Assembly (NCBI GenBank): GCA_003243195.1
Contig: QFQI01000001.1
Location: 62,001-126,000, forward strand
Reading direction: 5' to 3'
DNA from: Sphingomonas taxi
Lineage (GTDB): Bacteria; Pseudomonadota; Alphaproteobacteria; Sphingomonadales; Sphingomonadaceae
DNA length: 64,000 nt
Below are positions 10,308 to 19,184 of this stretch, piece after piece (the stretch's first letter is position 1; every line of letters begins with the position of its first letter). Under the pieces are notes generated by a model. That model saw only the letters and a program-made list of their open reading frames with translations, did no database searches and had not been told where the DNA came from. Position numbers and translations under genes: made by a program.

Positions 10308-10412
10308 GCGTCGCCCGCCCGCCGCGGCGATTCGCCCATCGGCGGGCGGGCCGTTGCGCGGCACCGGACCGCGGCTTCTTCCAGAGCTTGATGACATGAC
10401 ATGGGTCCAGCC

Positions 10413-10488
10413 GTCATTGCGGGCGTCGCGAAGCGATCCGGGGTCCTGCGCATGCCGCCGCGGATCGCCTTGCTACGCGCGCTACGAC
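10413..10488. repeat. REP-like palindromic intergenic element
   Basis: An imperfect inverted repeat with 28-nt arms (10413-10440 and 10461-10488) and a 20-nt loop, between ftsZ and the SPOR gene. The left arm begins GTCATTGCGGGCG and ends GCGAAGCGATCCG. The reverse complement of the right arm matches about three quarters of it, mostly with G-U-compatible differences. The 14-nt core GCGAAGCGATCCGG also occurs in the element at 56836-56911. The rest of the 10308-10638 gap shows no other gene. Confidence 0.65.
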
Positions 10489-10638
10489 GGGCAGGTTCTC
10501 CTGATCCCGGGACGCTATAGACGCGCTCGCGCGTGAACCGGCAATGATGGCACGCGGGACGGTGCGACGAAGCGAGCCGTCGCGGCGGTGCGTGGCGGGG
10601 CCAGCCGCCCCGCCCCGTCCGGCTGCCGCGACCGGCGC

Positions 10639-12138
10639 TTACTGATTGTTCTGGCGGTGCAGGAAGCGCGGCAGATCGCCCGGCTCGCGGCCTTCGTCCT
10701 CGACGGCACGCCCGCCGGCGTTGCGCGTGGCGTTCTGCATCCGCTCGAACAGCGTGCCGCCCAGCTTCACGCGCGGCTGCGCGGGCGCGTCATCCTCGCC
10801 ACCCGGCGACAGGAAGCGGCGGCGCGAGGCATCGGCGGGCTGCGCGGGTGCCGGGGCCGGCACCAGCGATTCCGCGCCGAGCAGCAGCTCGTCGTCGGCG
10901 GGCGGCGGCGTTGCCGGGCTGCTCGTATCGACCACCGGACCGGACGTGATGGGCGGCACCCCCTCCGCCATCGCGCCGGCGGCGGCGCCGCTCGGCTGCT
11001 GCGGCGGGACCGGCGCGGCGGGCTGATACGCGGTCGGCTGCGGTGCGGCGACCGGCTGCTGCGGCGCCGCCGGGGCCGGCGCGGCCGACTCGCCGCGGCG
11101 CGGCGCGGAGAAGCTGAAGGTACGCGGCGGCTCGGACGGCGCGCTGGCCGCGGCCGGCGCGGCGGCCTGCCCGCCGCCCTCGATGCCGGTGGCGACCACC
11201 GAGACGCGGATCTTGCCTTCCAGCTCGGGATTGAACGCCGAACCCCAGATGATGTTGGCGTCGGGATCGACCAGCTCGCGGATGTGGTTGGCGGCCTCGT
11301 CCACTTCCAGCAGGCGCATGTCGTCGCCGCCGGTGATCGACACGATCACGCCCTTCGCCCCCTGCATCGACACGCCGTCGAGCAGCGGATTGGCGATCGC
11401 CTTCTGCGCGGCGATCAGCGCGCGGTCGTCGCCCTCCGCCTCGCCGGTGCCCATCATCGCCTTGCCCATTTCCTGCATCACCGATCGCACGTCGGCAAAG
11501 TCCAGGTTGATGAGGCCCGGCATCACCATCAGGTCGGTGATGCCGCGCACGCCCTGTTGCAGCACCTCGTCCGCCATTTCGAACGCCTGCTTGAACGTGG
11601 TGTTGGCGTTCGCGACCAGGAACAGGTTCTGGTTCGGGATCACGATCAGCGTGTCGACGAACTTCTGCAATTCCTCGATACCGGCATCGGCGGACTTGCC
11701 GCGGCGATTGCCCTCGAAACTGAACGGCTTGGTCACGACGCCAACGGTCAGGATGCCCATGTCGCGCGCCGCCTTGGCGATGACCGGGGCCGCGCCGGTG
11801 CCGGTGCCGCCGCCCATGCCGGCGGCGATGAAGCACATGTGGCTGCCTTCCAGCAGGCGCGACAGTTCGTCGATCGTTTCCTCGGCCGCGGCGCGGCCGA
11901 TCTCCGGCCGGCTGCCCGCGCCCAGCCCCTGCGTGATCTTCGCGCCGAGCTGGATTTTCTGCTCGGCCTCCGACTGCTTCAGCGCCTGCGCGTCGGTGTT
12001 CGCGACCAGGAAGTTCACGCCCTGCACGTCGGCGCGCATCATGTTCGCGATCGCGTTGCCGCCCGCGCCGCCGACGCCGATCACGGTGATCCGCGGGGTC
12101 AGATCGTCCAGCTCGGGCGTGATGAATTCGATGCTCAT
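10639..12138 (-). CDS. ftsZ: Cell division protein FtsZ
   Basis: This 499-residue tubulin-like GTPase assembles the Z-ring. The nucleotide-binding signature GGGTGTG is at residues 109-115, with [10 protein letters not shown] at 21-30 and the catalytic T7 loop [10 protein letters not shown] in the second half of the core. The core ends near residue 320. A linker of roughly 160 residues rich in Ala, Pro and Gln follows, then the conserved C-terminal peptide LPRFLHRQ that contacts FtsA and other partners. A long linker is usual in alphaproteobacteria. It is the last dcw gene, separated from ftsA by 117 nt, enough space for its own promoter. Confidence 0.98.
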   Translation of the reverse strand: MSIEFITPELDDLTPRITVIGVGGAGGNAIANMMRADVQGVNFLVANTDAQALKQSEAEQKIQLGAKITQGLGAGSRPEIGRAAAEETIDELSRLLEGSHMCFIAAGMGGGTGTGAAPVIAKAARDMGILTVGVVTKPFSFEGNRRGKSADAGIEELQKFVDTLIVIPNQNLFLVANANTTFKQAFEMADEVLQQGVRGITDLMVMPGLINLDFADVRSVMQEMGKAMMGTGEAEGDDRALIAAQKAIANPLLDGVSMQGAKGVIVSITGGDDMRLLEVDEAANHIRELVDPDANIIWGSAFNPELEGKIRVSVVATGIEGGGQAAAPAAASAPSEPPRTFSFSAPRRGESAAPAPAAPQQPVAAPQPTAYQPAAPVPPQQPSGAAAGAMAEGVPPITSGPVVDTSSPATPPPADDELLLGAESLVPAPAPAQPADASRRRFLSPGGEDDAPAQPRVKLGGTLFERMQNATRNAGGRAVEDEGREPGDLPRFLHRQNNQ

Positions 12139-12255
12139 CGCAAACTTACTCCGTCCGCCCGCGTCGTCGCTCTACGTAACGGGCCGTTTACACCGATGTG
12201 CAACAAGCGCGCGCGCGGCGAAAGAGGAAACACCGCGAAACGCCCTGTTGTTGCG

Positions 12256-13515
12256 TCAATAATTCGCCTTCGCCGCCTGCACGAGCTTCCAGAAGCCGCG
12301 AAAGCCGCGTTGGCGGTGGACCATCTGCTGCGTCGGCACCAGTCCGCGCAGGTCGATCGGGTCGCTCGCTGCGAAGAACGCCAGCCCGGCCAGCGTCGCG
12401 AAACCGGGGCCGGCATGCGCCTCCGGCAGCCCGGTCAGCCCGCGCGGGCGGCCGATCCGCACCGAGCGGCCCAGCGCCTGCTGCGCATAGTCGGCGATCC
12501 CCTTCAGCTCCGCACCGCCGCCGGTCAGCACCACCTGCCGTCCGACCGGCCCTTCGAACTTCAGCTCGCGCAGCGCGGCCTGGATCTCGCTGGTCAGATG
12601 CTCCAGCCGCTGGCGGATCACCGCGATCAGCGCCGCCTTGGTGATCTGCAACGCTTCCGAATCCTCCTCCTGCGTCCGTTCGCGGATCGTCACCATCTCG
12701 TGATTGTCGCGCGGCGAGGCGTTGGCGCTGCCGTGGAAGCATTTGATCCGCTCGGCCTGCAGGCGCGTTGTGCCGAACGCGCTGGCGATGTCGTCGGTGA
12801 TGTCCGCCGCACCGAACGGGATCGACTTCAGCCCGACCAGCATCGAGCCGGCGAACAGCGAGACGTTGGTGATCCCCGCGCCGATCTCCACCAGCGCCAC
12901 GCCCAGGTCGCGCTCCTCGCTCGTCAGGCACGCCAGCCCGGTGGCGATCGGCGCGGCGATGATCGACTTCACCTCCAGATGCGCGGACCGGACGCACAGG
13001 TCCAGGTTGCGCACCGGCGATCCGTCGGCGGCGATCACGTGGATGTGCACGCCCAGCCGGTCGGCATGGAGCCCGAGCGGCTTCTTCACGCCGGTCAGCC
13101 CGTCGAGCGTATAGAGCGCCGGCTGCGCGTGGAGCACCATCCGCCCCTGCGGGTCGATCGCCTGCCGGCCTTCCTGCAACAAGGCGTCGATATCGGCCTG
13201 CTCGATGCGCATGCCGCCCAGCTCGGCCTCGATGAACGCCTCGTCGCTCACCAGCCCGCCGGCGGAGAAGCCCGCCCACACGTTCTCGATGTTGAAGCCG
13301 GCGATCCGCTCGGCCTGTTCCACCGCCTCGCGCACCGCCACCTCGGTCGCGTCCATGTCGGCGATATAGCCGCGCTTCACGCCGCGGCTCTCGCGCTGGC
13401 CGGTGCCCAGCACCACCAGCTCGCCGCCGTCGCCCTTCTGCGCGATCATCGCGGATACCTTGGACGAACCGATGTCCAGCGCGGTAATCAGGCCGTCCGG
13501 TGCTGCCTTCGCCAT
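12256..13515 (-). CDS. ftsA: Cell division protein FtsA
   Basis: A 419-residue actin-like ATPase that tethers FtsZ to the membrane and activates septal synthesis. The N-terminal phosphate-1 motif ITALDIGSSKVSAMI (from about residue 9) and the later VVLTGGGAELKGI motif are typical of the actin/Hsp70 fold. The C-terminal FWKLVQAAKANY contains the expected short amphipathic end. The start is the ATG at 13515, 13 nt after ftsQ; the frame stays open further upstream but only as a shadow of ftsQ. Confidence 0.97.
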   Translation of the reverse strand: MAKAAPDGLITALDIGSSKVSAMIAQKGDGGELVVLGTGQRESRGVKRGYIADMDATEVAVREAVEQAERIAGFNIENVWAGFSAGGLVSDEAFIEAELGGMRIEQADIDALLQEGRQAIDPQGRMVLHAQPALYTLDGLTGVKKPLGLHADRLGVHIHVIAADGSPVRNLDLCVRSAHLEVKSIIAAPIATGLACLTSEERDLGVALVEIGAGITNVSLFAGSMLVGLKSIPFGAADITDDIASAFGTTRLQAERIKCFHGSANASPRDNHEMVTIRERTQEEDSEALQITKAALIAVIRQRLEHLTSEIQAALRELKFEGPVGRQVVLTGGGAELKGIADYAQQALGRSVRIGRPRGLTGLPEAHAGPGFATLAGLAFFAASDPIDLRGLVPTQQMVHRQRGFRGFWKLVQAAKANY

Positions 13516-13528
13516 TGCCGTGTCCCCC

Positions 13529-14536
13529 TCATGCTTCGCCGCTACGCAGCGCGTCCCCGGCGCGCGCCCCGGTGATCCTGTCCCCGGTGATCCTGCCCTT
13601 GTCGCCAGTCGCGGTCGTGTTGCCGATCGCCGCCGCATCGACCGGCGGATCGCTGCGGCCGTCGTCGGCGACCTGCTGCTGCTTGTCCTGCCCGGCGCGG
13701 CGCGCATACATCCGCGCCGGGTCGCGCAGGTCGAAGCGTATCCAGCCCTTGCCGAGCAGCGGGTCCGCGCCGTCGAGTTGCGCGAACTTCACCAGCGCCT
13801 GCGCCGCGCCGTCCTGCGGCAACGCCAGCGTCTCGCCGGTGGTGAAGGTCAGATCCCAGCGGCGATTGCCGACCCAGGTCGCGGCGCGGATGCGCGGGCG
13901 CAGCGCGGGCGCGGCGGCGAGCAACGCCTGATAGCTCGCCTCCTGCCGGTCCGCGCCGGGGCCGATCACCAGCGGCAGGTCCGGCATCCGCGACGGATCG
14001 ACCGGCGCCAGCAGCCGCCCGGTCGCGTCGATCAGCGTCAGTTGCCCGTGATCCTGCCATATCGCCGCCGGCTCGCGCTCGGTGATGTGGATCACCAGCC
14101 GGTCGGGCAGCCGCCGCGCCACATAGGCGTCAGCGATCCAGCCATAGGCGAGCAGCCGCGCGCGCACCCGCTCCAGATCGACGCGCAGCATCGCGCGGCT
14201 CGACTGGTCCTCCAGCGCGATCGCATAGACCGTCTCGCGGTCCATCCGCTTCAGCCCGGTGATGTCGACCTGCTCGACGCGCAATCCCGCGCGCGCCGCC
14301 GCCTCGGCGACGCCGGCGCCGATCGCCTGCGGCACGCCCAGCAGGTTGGCGACGAACAGCGCCGCGACGCCGACCCCGCCCAATACGGTCCAGGTCACCG
14401 CCTTGCGCAGCATCTCCTCGTTGACCGGCAGCTTCGCGAGCAGCCGGTCGCCCAGCGACGCCTTGGGCACACGGCGGCGGTTCGCCACCGGGCGGCGCGC
14501 CGGCGGTGCGGCGCCGCGCTTGATCGTCCGGCTCAT
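13529..14536 (-). CDS. ftsQ: Cell division protein FtsQ
   Basis: A 335-residue bitopic divisome protein. An Arg/Lys-rich cytoplasmic N-terminus (about 1-45) leads to one membrane helix (about 47-67) and a periplasmic POTRA domain starting at LRVEQVDITGLKRMDRETVY, followed by the FtsQ beta domain (about 150-275). FtsQ links FtsB/FtsL to the rest of the divisome. The last 45 residues are low-complexity and contain a 15-bp tandem duplication in the DNA (13567-13595) that encodes RITGDRITG. Its ATG overlaps the stop of the murB/ddl fusion by 4 nt. Confidence 0.95.
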   Translation of the reverse strand: MSRTIKRGAAPPARRPVANRRRVPKASLGDRLLAKLPVNEEMLRKAVTWTVLGGVGVAALFVANLLGVPQAIGAGVAEAAARAGLRVEQVDITGLKRMDRETVYAIALEDQSSRAMLRVDLERVRARLLAYGWIADAYVARRLPDRLVIHITEREPAAIWQDHGQLTLIDATGRLLAPVDPSRMPDLPLVIGPGADRQEASYQALLAAAPALRPRIRAATWVGNRRWDLTFTTGETLALPQDGAAQALVKFAQLDGADPLLGKGWIRFDLRDPARMYARRAGQDKQQQVADDGRSDPPVDAAAIGNTTATGDKGRITGDRITGARAGDALRSGEA

Positions 14537-16383
14537 GGCCGCACCGCCTCCCGCATCGCCTCGTCCACGATCGCCTGCACCAGCGCCGGGTAGCTCATGC
14601 CGGTGTGCCGCGCCTGTTCGGGCACCAGGCTGAGCGGGGTCATGCCCGGCTGGGTGTTGACCTCCAGCAGGAACAGCCCGTCGACGCCGCGTTCATCGTC
14701 CCAGCGGAAATCGGAACGGCTGGTGCCGCGGCAGCCGAGCAGACGGTGCGCCTGCAACGCCAGCGCCATGCACGCCTCGGTGATCTCGTCGGGGATCGCC
14801 GCCGGGAAGATGTGGTCGGTCATGCCGTCGGTATATTTGGCGTCGTAATCGTACCAGCCCGACTTCGGCCGCAGTTCGGTGACGCCCAGCGCGCGGTCGC
14901 CCAGCACGGCCGTGGTCAGCTCACGCCCGCGCACGTACGGCTCGGCGAGCAGCTCCTCGAAATCCTGCCACGGCCCACGCGCGTCGCGCGCGATCGGCTG
15001 GCCATGGTTGCTCTGGTCGGTGACGATCGCGACGCCGACCGACGACCCTTCGTTGACCGGCTTGAGCACATAGGGGCGCGGCAGCGGGTCGCCTTCGAAC
15101 ACGTCGCGCGACTTCACGATGCGGCCGCCGGGCATCGGCACGCCGGCAGGGACCAGCACCTGCTTGGTCAGCACCTTGTCGATCGCGATCACCGACGTCG
15201 CCAGACCCGAATGGGTGTAACGCAGCCCCATCAGATCGAGCAGCCCCTGCACGGTGCCGTCCTCGCCCGGCGTGCCGTGCAGCGCGTTGAACACAAGGTC
15301 CGGCCGCGCCTCGGCGAACCGCGCGGCCACGTCGCGATCCATGTCGATGCGCGTCACGCGGTGGCCGAGCGACTCCAGCGCGTCCGCGACCCCGGCGCCC
15401 GACGACAGCGACACCTCGCGTTCCGCGGACCAGCCGCCCATCAGCACCGCGATGTGGAGCGCCTTCCCCTTCCCCTCTCCGGCGGAAAGCGGGCCATCGG
15501 TCGCAACACCCACGCGCTGTATCTCCCATTCCAGTTCCACGCCGCTGGCCGCCTTCACGCGCGCACGCACGTCCTCGCCCAGCGCCTCGATCTCCGCGCT
15601 GGTCGCGCTGCCCAGATTGAGCAGGAAATTGGTGTGCTTCTCGCTCACCTGCGCATCGCCGCGCCGCAGGCCACGGCAGCCGGCGTCATCCACCAGCGCC
15701 CACGCCTTGCGCCCGGCGGGGTTCTTGAAGGTCGACCCGCCGGTCTTCGACCGCAGCGGCTGCGACGCCTCGCGCGCGGCGGCGATCCGGTCCATCTCGG
15801 CCTGGATCGCAGCGGGTTCGCCGGGCGCGCCGCGAAACGTGGCGGCGACCACCACCGCGTCGACCGGCAGGTCAGAATGGCGGTAGCTGTAGCCGAGCTC
15901 GGCCGGCGACAGCACCCGCCGCTCGCCCGTGCGCAGCACCACCTCCGCCTCGACCAGCACCTCGGCGGTGTCCCGCCCATAGGCGCCGCCGTTCATCCGC
16001 ACGAAGCCGCCGACCGTGCCGGGGATCGAGCGCAGGAACTCCAGCCCCGCTACCCCGGCGTCGCGCGCGGTGGACGACACCAGAATGCCGCTCGCCCCGC
16101 CGCCGCACCGCAGCGCCGGCCCGTGCGCGGCGGCGGTCGCGAACGGCTTGCCGAGCCGTACCACCACGCCCGGCACGCCGCCGTCGCGCACGATCAGGTT
16201 GGAGCCCAGCCCCAGCGCCATCACCGGCACCGCGGGGTCGAGCGCCCGCAGGAAGTCGCCCAGATCATCGGCATCGGCCGGCTCGAACAGCCATTCGGCA
16301 GCGCCGCCCGCCTTGAACCACACCAGCGGCGCGAGCGGGGCATGCGCGGTCAGCCGGCCGCGCACGGCGGGCAAAGCGCTCAC
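14533..16383 (-). CDS. murB-ddl: MurB-Ddl fusion: UDP-MurNAc dehydrogenase and D-Ala-D-Ala ligase
   Basis: One uninterrupted frame of 616 residues joins two enzymes of peptidoglycan precursor synthesis. Residues 1-292 are MurB (UDP-N-acetylenolpyruvoylglucosamine reductase): FAD-binding GLGSNLIVRDGG, SIPGTVGGFVRMNGGAYG and SEKHTNFLLN are present. After a short linker, VATDGPLSAGEGKGKA, residues 308-616 are D-alanine-D-alanine ligase: HIAVLMGGWSAEREVSLSSG, VNEGSSVGVAIV and FLLEVNTQPGMTPLSLVPEQ. In relatives these are normally two overlapping genes. The GTG at 16383 is chosen as start because it overlaps the preceding stop as GTGA, like all neighbouring junctions; an ATG at 16422 is possible. 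Confidence 0.9.
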   Translation of the reverse strand: MSALPAVRGRLTAHAPLAPLVWFKAGGAAEWLFEPADADDLGDFLRALDPAVPVMALGLGSNLIVRDGGVPGVVVRLGKPFATAAAHGPALRCGGGASGILVSSTARDAGVAGLEFLRSIPGTVGGFVRMNGGAYGRDTAEVLVEAEVVLRTGERRVLSPAELGYSYRHSDLPVDAVVVAATFRGAPGEPAAIQAEMDRIAAAREASQPLRSKTGGSTFKNPAGRKAWALVDDAGCRGLRRGDAQVSEKHTNFLLNLGSATSAEIEALGEDVRARVKAASGVELEWEIQRVGVATDGPLSAGEGKGKALHIAVLMGGWSAEREVSLSSGAGVADALESLGHRVTRIDMDRDVAARFAEARPDLVFNALHGTPGEDGTVQGLLDLMGLRYTHSGLATSVIAIDKVLTKQVLVPAGVPMPGGRIVKSRDVFEGDPLPRPYVLKPVNEGSSVGVAIVTDQSNHGQPIARDARGPWQDFEELLAEPYVRGRELTTAVLGDRALGVTELRPKSGWYDYDAKYTDGMTDHIFPAAIPDEITEACMALALQAHRLLGCRGTSRSDFRWDDERGVDGLFLLEVNTQPGMTPLSLVPEQARHTGMSYPALVQAIVDEAMREAVRP

Positions 16384-16580
16384 CACGGTCCGGCGCCCCA
16401 TAAACGGATCCACGCCTGCCATGCGGCAAGGTTCGCCTCCGCGGCGCGGCGCGTCGCCTCCTGCGCCTGCACCAGCGCGGCGCCCGCCGCGTTGGCGTGC
16501 GCACCGGCGTCAAGCGCCGCGCGCTGCGTGTCGAGCCATTGCTTCTGCCAGCGGATCCCGGCGTCGAACCAGTCGCTCAT
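16380..16580 (-). CDS. 66-residue conserved-position protein between murC and murB
   Basis: A small ORF whose ATG overlaps the murC stop (ATGA) and whose own TGA overlaps the murB GTG start (GTGA). The product begins [20 protein letters not shown], continues with Ala/Gln/Glu-rich helix and ends with [13 protein letters not shown]. It has no signal peptide or membrane helix and is probably one or two amphipathic helices, with tryptophans concentrated at both ends. The frame is protein-like and its exact fit into the chain of 4-nt overlaps argues that it is translated. Function is unknown; its place suggests a role linked to MurC, MurB or the divisome. Confidence 0.75.
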   Translation of the reverse strand: MSDWFDAGIRWQKQWLDTQRAALDAGAHANAAGAALVQAQEATRRAAEANLAAWQAWIRLWGAGPW

Positions 16581-17980
16581 GCGCGTTCCCCGATCGCGGC
16601 CGCCAGGCCGGCGGCCCATTTCGTGATATCGCCCGCACCCAGGCAGATCACCTGATCGCCCGCGCGCACCTCGCCGGCCAGCGCGTCGGCGAGCGCGGCG
16701 GCATCCTCGATCACCGCCGCCTGGCGATGGCCGCGATCGCGCAGCCCCGCGACCAGCGCCTCCGCGTCGACACCGGGCACCGGCGCCTCGCCGGCGGCAT
16801 AGACCGGGGTGACATACACCAGATCGGCGTCGTTGAACGCGCCGCGAAAGTCCTCCATCAGATTGCCGAGCCGCGAGTAGCGATGCGGCTGCACCACCGC
16901 GATCACCCGTCCCTGCGCGCTTTCCCGCGCCGCCGCCAGCACCGCGCGGATCTCCACCGGATGATGGCCGTAATCGTCGATGATCGTCGCGCCATGGACC
17001 TCGCCGACCCGGGTGAAGCGCCGCTTGACGCCGGTGAACCGCTCGAACCCGTGCGCGATCGTCGCATCGTCGATCCCCAGTTCCAGCGCGACGCCGATCG
17101 CCGCCAGCGCGTTCTGGACATTGTGCCGTCCGGGCATCGGCAGGTCGATGCCCTCGATCGAGCGCACGCCGCCGTCGCGCGCGCGGATCAGCGCCTCGAA
17201 ACGGTTGCCGCCCGGATAGGGCTGCACGTTCACCCCGCGCACGTCGGCCGACGCCGCGAAGCCGTAGGTGACGATCCGCCGGTCGCGGACGCGCGGGATC
17301 AGCGCCTGCACCTCGGGGTGGTCGAGGCACAGCAGCGCCGCGCCATAGAAGGGCACGTTCTCGACGAATTCGACATAGGCGTCCTTCGCGCGCTCGAAGC
17401 TGCCGTAATGGTCCAGGTGCTCAGGGTCGATGTTGGTGACCACCGCGATCGTGCCGTCGAGCCGCAGGAAGCTGCCGTCGCTCTCGTCGGCCTCCACGAC
17501 CATCCAGTCGCTCGCGCCCAGCCGCGCGTTCGATCCATAGCTGTTGATGATCCCGCCGTTGATGACGGTCGGGTCGATCCCGCCTGCGTCCAGCAGCGCC
17601 GCGACCATCGAGGTGGTGGTCGTCTTCCCGTGCGTGCCCGCGACCGCGACGGTCGATTTCAGCCGCATCAGCTCGGCCAGCATCTCCGCGCGCCGCACCA
17701 CCGGGATGCGGTGCTGGAGCGCGGCCTCCACCTCCGGGTTGCCGCGCTTCACCGCGGTGGAGGTGACCACCACCGCCACGCCCGCCACATTGGCCGCGTC
17801 ATGGCCGATCGTCACCGCGATCCCGCGCGCGCGCAGCCCGTCGATCACATAGCCTTCGGCGACGTCCGATCCCTGCACCCTGTAGCCCAGGTTGTGCATC
17901 ACCTCGGCGATGCCGGACATGCCGATGCCGCCGATCCCGACGAAATGGATCGTGCCGATATCGGTCGCGACCCCCTTCAC
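16577..17980 (-). CDS. murC: UDP-N-acetylmuramate-L-alanine ligase MurC
   Basis: A 467-residue Mur ligase that adds L-alanine to UDP-MurNAc in the cytoplasm. The N-terminal Rossmann motif [17 protein letters not shown], the ATP-binding loop [20 protein letters not shown], the metal-binding EADESDGSF and the C-terminal [14 protein letters not shown] motif are all intact. The GTG at 17980 is the start because the protein then begins [10 protein letters not shown] close to the family N-terminus and because it overlaps the stop of the upstream 16-codon ORF as GTGA. The longer open frame to 18157 is murG read in another frame. Confidence 0.97.
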   Translation of the reverse strand: MKGVATDIGTIHFVGIGGIGMSGIAEVMHNLGYRVQGSDVAEGYVIDGLRARGIAVTIGHDAANVAGVAVVVTSTAVKRGNPEVEAALQHRIPVVRRAEMLAELMRLKSTVAVAGTHGKTTTTSMVAALLDAGGIDPTVINGGIINSYGSNARLGASDWMVVEADESDGSFLRLDGTIAVVTNIDPEHLDHYGSFERAKDAYVEFVENVPFYGAALLCLDHPEVQALIPRVRDRRIVTYGFAASADVRGVNVQPYPGGNRFEALIRARDGGVRSIEGIDLPMPGRHNVQNALAAIGVALELGIDDATIAHGFERFTGVKRRFTRVGEVHGATIIDDYGHHPVEIRAVLAAARESAQGRVIAVVQPHRYSRLGNLMEDFRGAFNDADLVYVTPVYAAGEAPVPGVDAEALVAGLRDRGHRQAAVIEDAAALADALAGEVRAGDQVICLGAGDITKWAAGLAAAIGERA

Positions 17981-18027
17981 AGGCGGATGCTCCCGACCGC
18001 GCGGCGGATCACCATCGCGCCGCTCAT
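17977..18027 (-). CDS. 16-residue mini-ORF linking murG and murC
   Basis: An ATG overlapping the murG stop as ATGA opens a frame encoding [16 protein letters not shown], whose TGA overlaps the murC GTG start as GTGA. Without it murG and murC would be separated by 43 nt, the only such gap between mraY and ftsQ. It may carry ribosomes across the gap (translational coupling) rather than make a functional peptide. The evidence is positional: two exact 4-nt overlaps. Such a short frame can arise by chance. Confidence 0.4.
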   Translation of the reverse strand: MSGAMVIRRAVGSIRL

Positions 18028-19184
18028 GCGAATGCTTCCTTCTTGCGGGCCGTGCCGACCAACACCCGCGCCTTGGGCGCGTCGAGGCTTTCGACCAGAT
18101 CGGCCAGATCGCTGACCGCATGGGGGGCACCGCACGCGCGCGCACGGGTGGCGGCATTGCCGAGCGCTTCGGGATCGAGGCCGAGTTTCTGCATCTGCTT
18201 GGCGAGTTCCGGTGGCGTGAAGGCCGCTTGTGGGATGGTGCGCGCGCCGCCGGCGGCGGTGATCTCGCGCGCGTTGGCGGTCTGGTGGTCGTCGGTCGCG
18301 GACGGAAGCGGCACGAGAATCGCGGGGCGGCCAGCGGCGGTCAGCTCCGCGATCGTCGAGGCGCCGGCGCGCGCGATCACCAGATGCGACCAGCCGAGCT
18401 GTTCGGGCAGGTCGGGCAGATAGGTGGCGAGATCGGCGGCGATATCCAGGCTCGCATATTTCGCCCGCACCGCGTCGATATCCTCGATCCGTGCCTGGTG
18501 CGTCACCTGCAGGCGACGGCGGAACGCCACCGGCAGCAGCGCCAGCCCGTCGGGCACCACCTCGCTCAGGATCGACGCGCCCTGGCTGCCGCCGGTCACC
18601 AGCACGCGGAAGATGCCGTCGTCCTCCGGCACCGGATAGGGCCGCGCGCGCAACGCCAAGATGCTTTCGCGCACCGGATTGCCGATCAGATGCGCCTTGC
18701 CGCGAAAGCGCGGCTTCAGGCGCTGCGTCTCGGCATAGCTGGTCGCGATCGCGTCGACGCGTCCGGCGACCAGCCGGTTGACGCGGCCGAGCACCGCATT
18801 CTGTTCGTGCACGGCGGTCGGGATGCCGGCGGCGAACGCCGCGGACAAGGCGGGGAACGCCGGATAGCCGCCGAAGCCGATCACCGCGGCGGGGCGGACA
18901 TCATCGTACAGCGCGCGCGCCATCCTGCGCCCCTGCACCATCAGCCGCGCCGCCTTCGCCCAGCCCAGCGGCCCGCCGGCGAACCGCCCTGCCGGGATGA
19001 CATGCGTCTGCACGCCGTCGAACAGCCCGGGAAAGCGCACCCCGCGCGCATCGCTGACCAGCGCGACGCGGTGCCCGCGCTTTATCAGTTCCGCCGCCAG
19101 CGCCGCGGCCGGCACCATATGCCCCCCGGTCCCCCCGGCGGCGAGCACGAACTGGCGGGGGCGGAAGTCGCGGACCTGCGTCAT
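18024..19184 (-). CDS. murG: MurG, lipid II-forming GlcNAc transferase
   Basis: A 386-residue GT-B glycosyltransferase that transfers GlcNAc to lipid I at the inner membrane to form lipid II. The N-terminal glycine loop [17 protein letters not shown] and the second [20 protein letters not shown] motif are intact, as is the donor-binding region [20 protein letters not shown]. The start overlaps the ftsW stop by 4 nt (ATGA at 19181-19184). It acts directly after MraY and before the flippase/polymerase step in which FtsW takes part. Confidence 0.96.
   Translation of the reverse strand: MTQVRDFRPRQFVLAAGGTGGHMVPAAALAAELIKRGHRVALVSDARGVRFPGLFDGVQTHVIPAGRFAGGPLGWAKAARLMVQGRRMARALYDDVRPAAVIGFGGYPAFPALSAAFAAGIPTAVHEQNAVLGRVNRLVAGRVDAIATSYAETQRLKPRFRGKAHLIGNPVRESILALRARPYPVPEDDGIFRVLVTGGSQGASILSEVVPDGLALLPVAFRRRLQVTHQARIEDIDAVRAKYASLDIAADLATYLPDLPEQLGWSHLVIARAGASTIAELTAAGRPAILVPLPSATDDHQTANAREITAAGGARTIPQAAFTPPELAKQMQKLGLDPEALGNAATRARACGAPHAVSDLADLVESLDAPKARVLVGTARKKEAFA

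Noticed and set aside
10588..13575. 995-codon plus-strand ORF across ftsZ and ftsA
   Set aside because: Composition is Arg/His/Gln-rich with no domain, and both underlying genes on the other strand are certain.
14605..16626. 673-codon plus-strand ORF across murB/ddl
   Set aside because: Antisense shadow of the fusion gene; its Arg/His/Ala-biased product has no recognisable domain.
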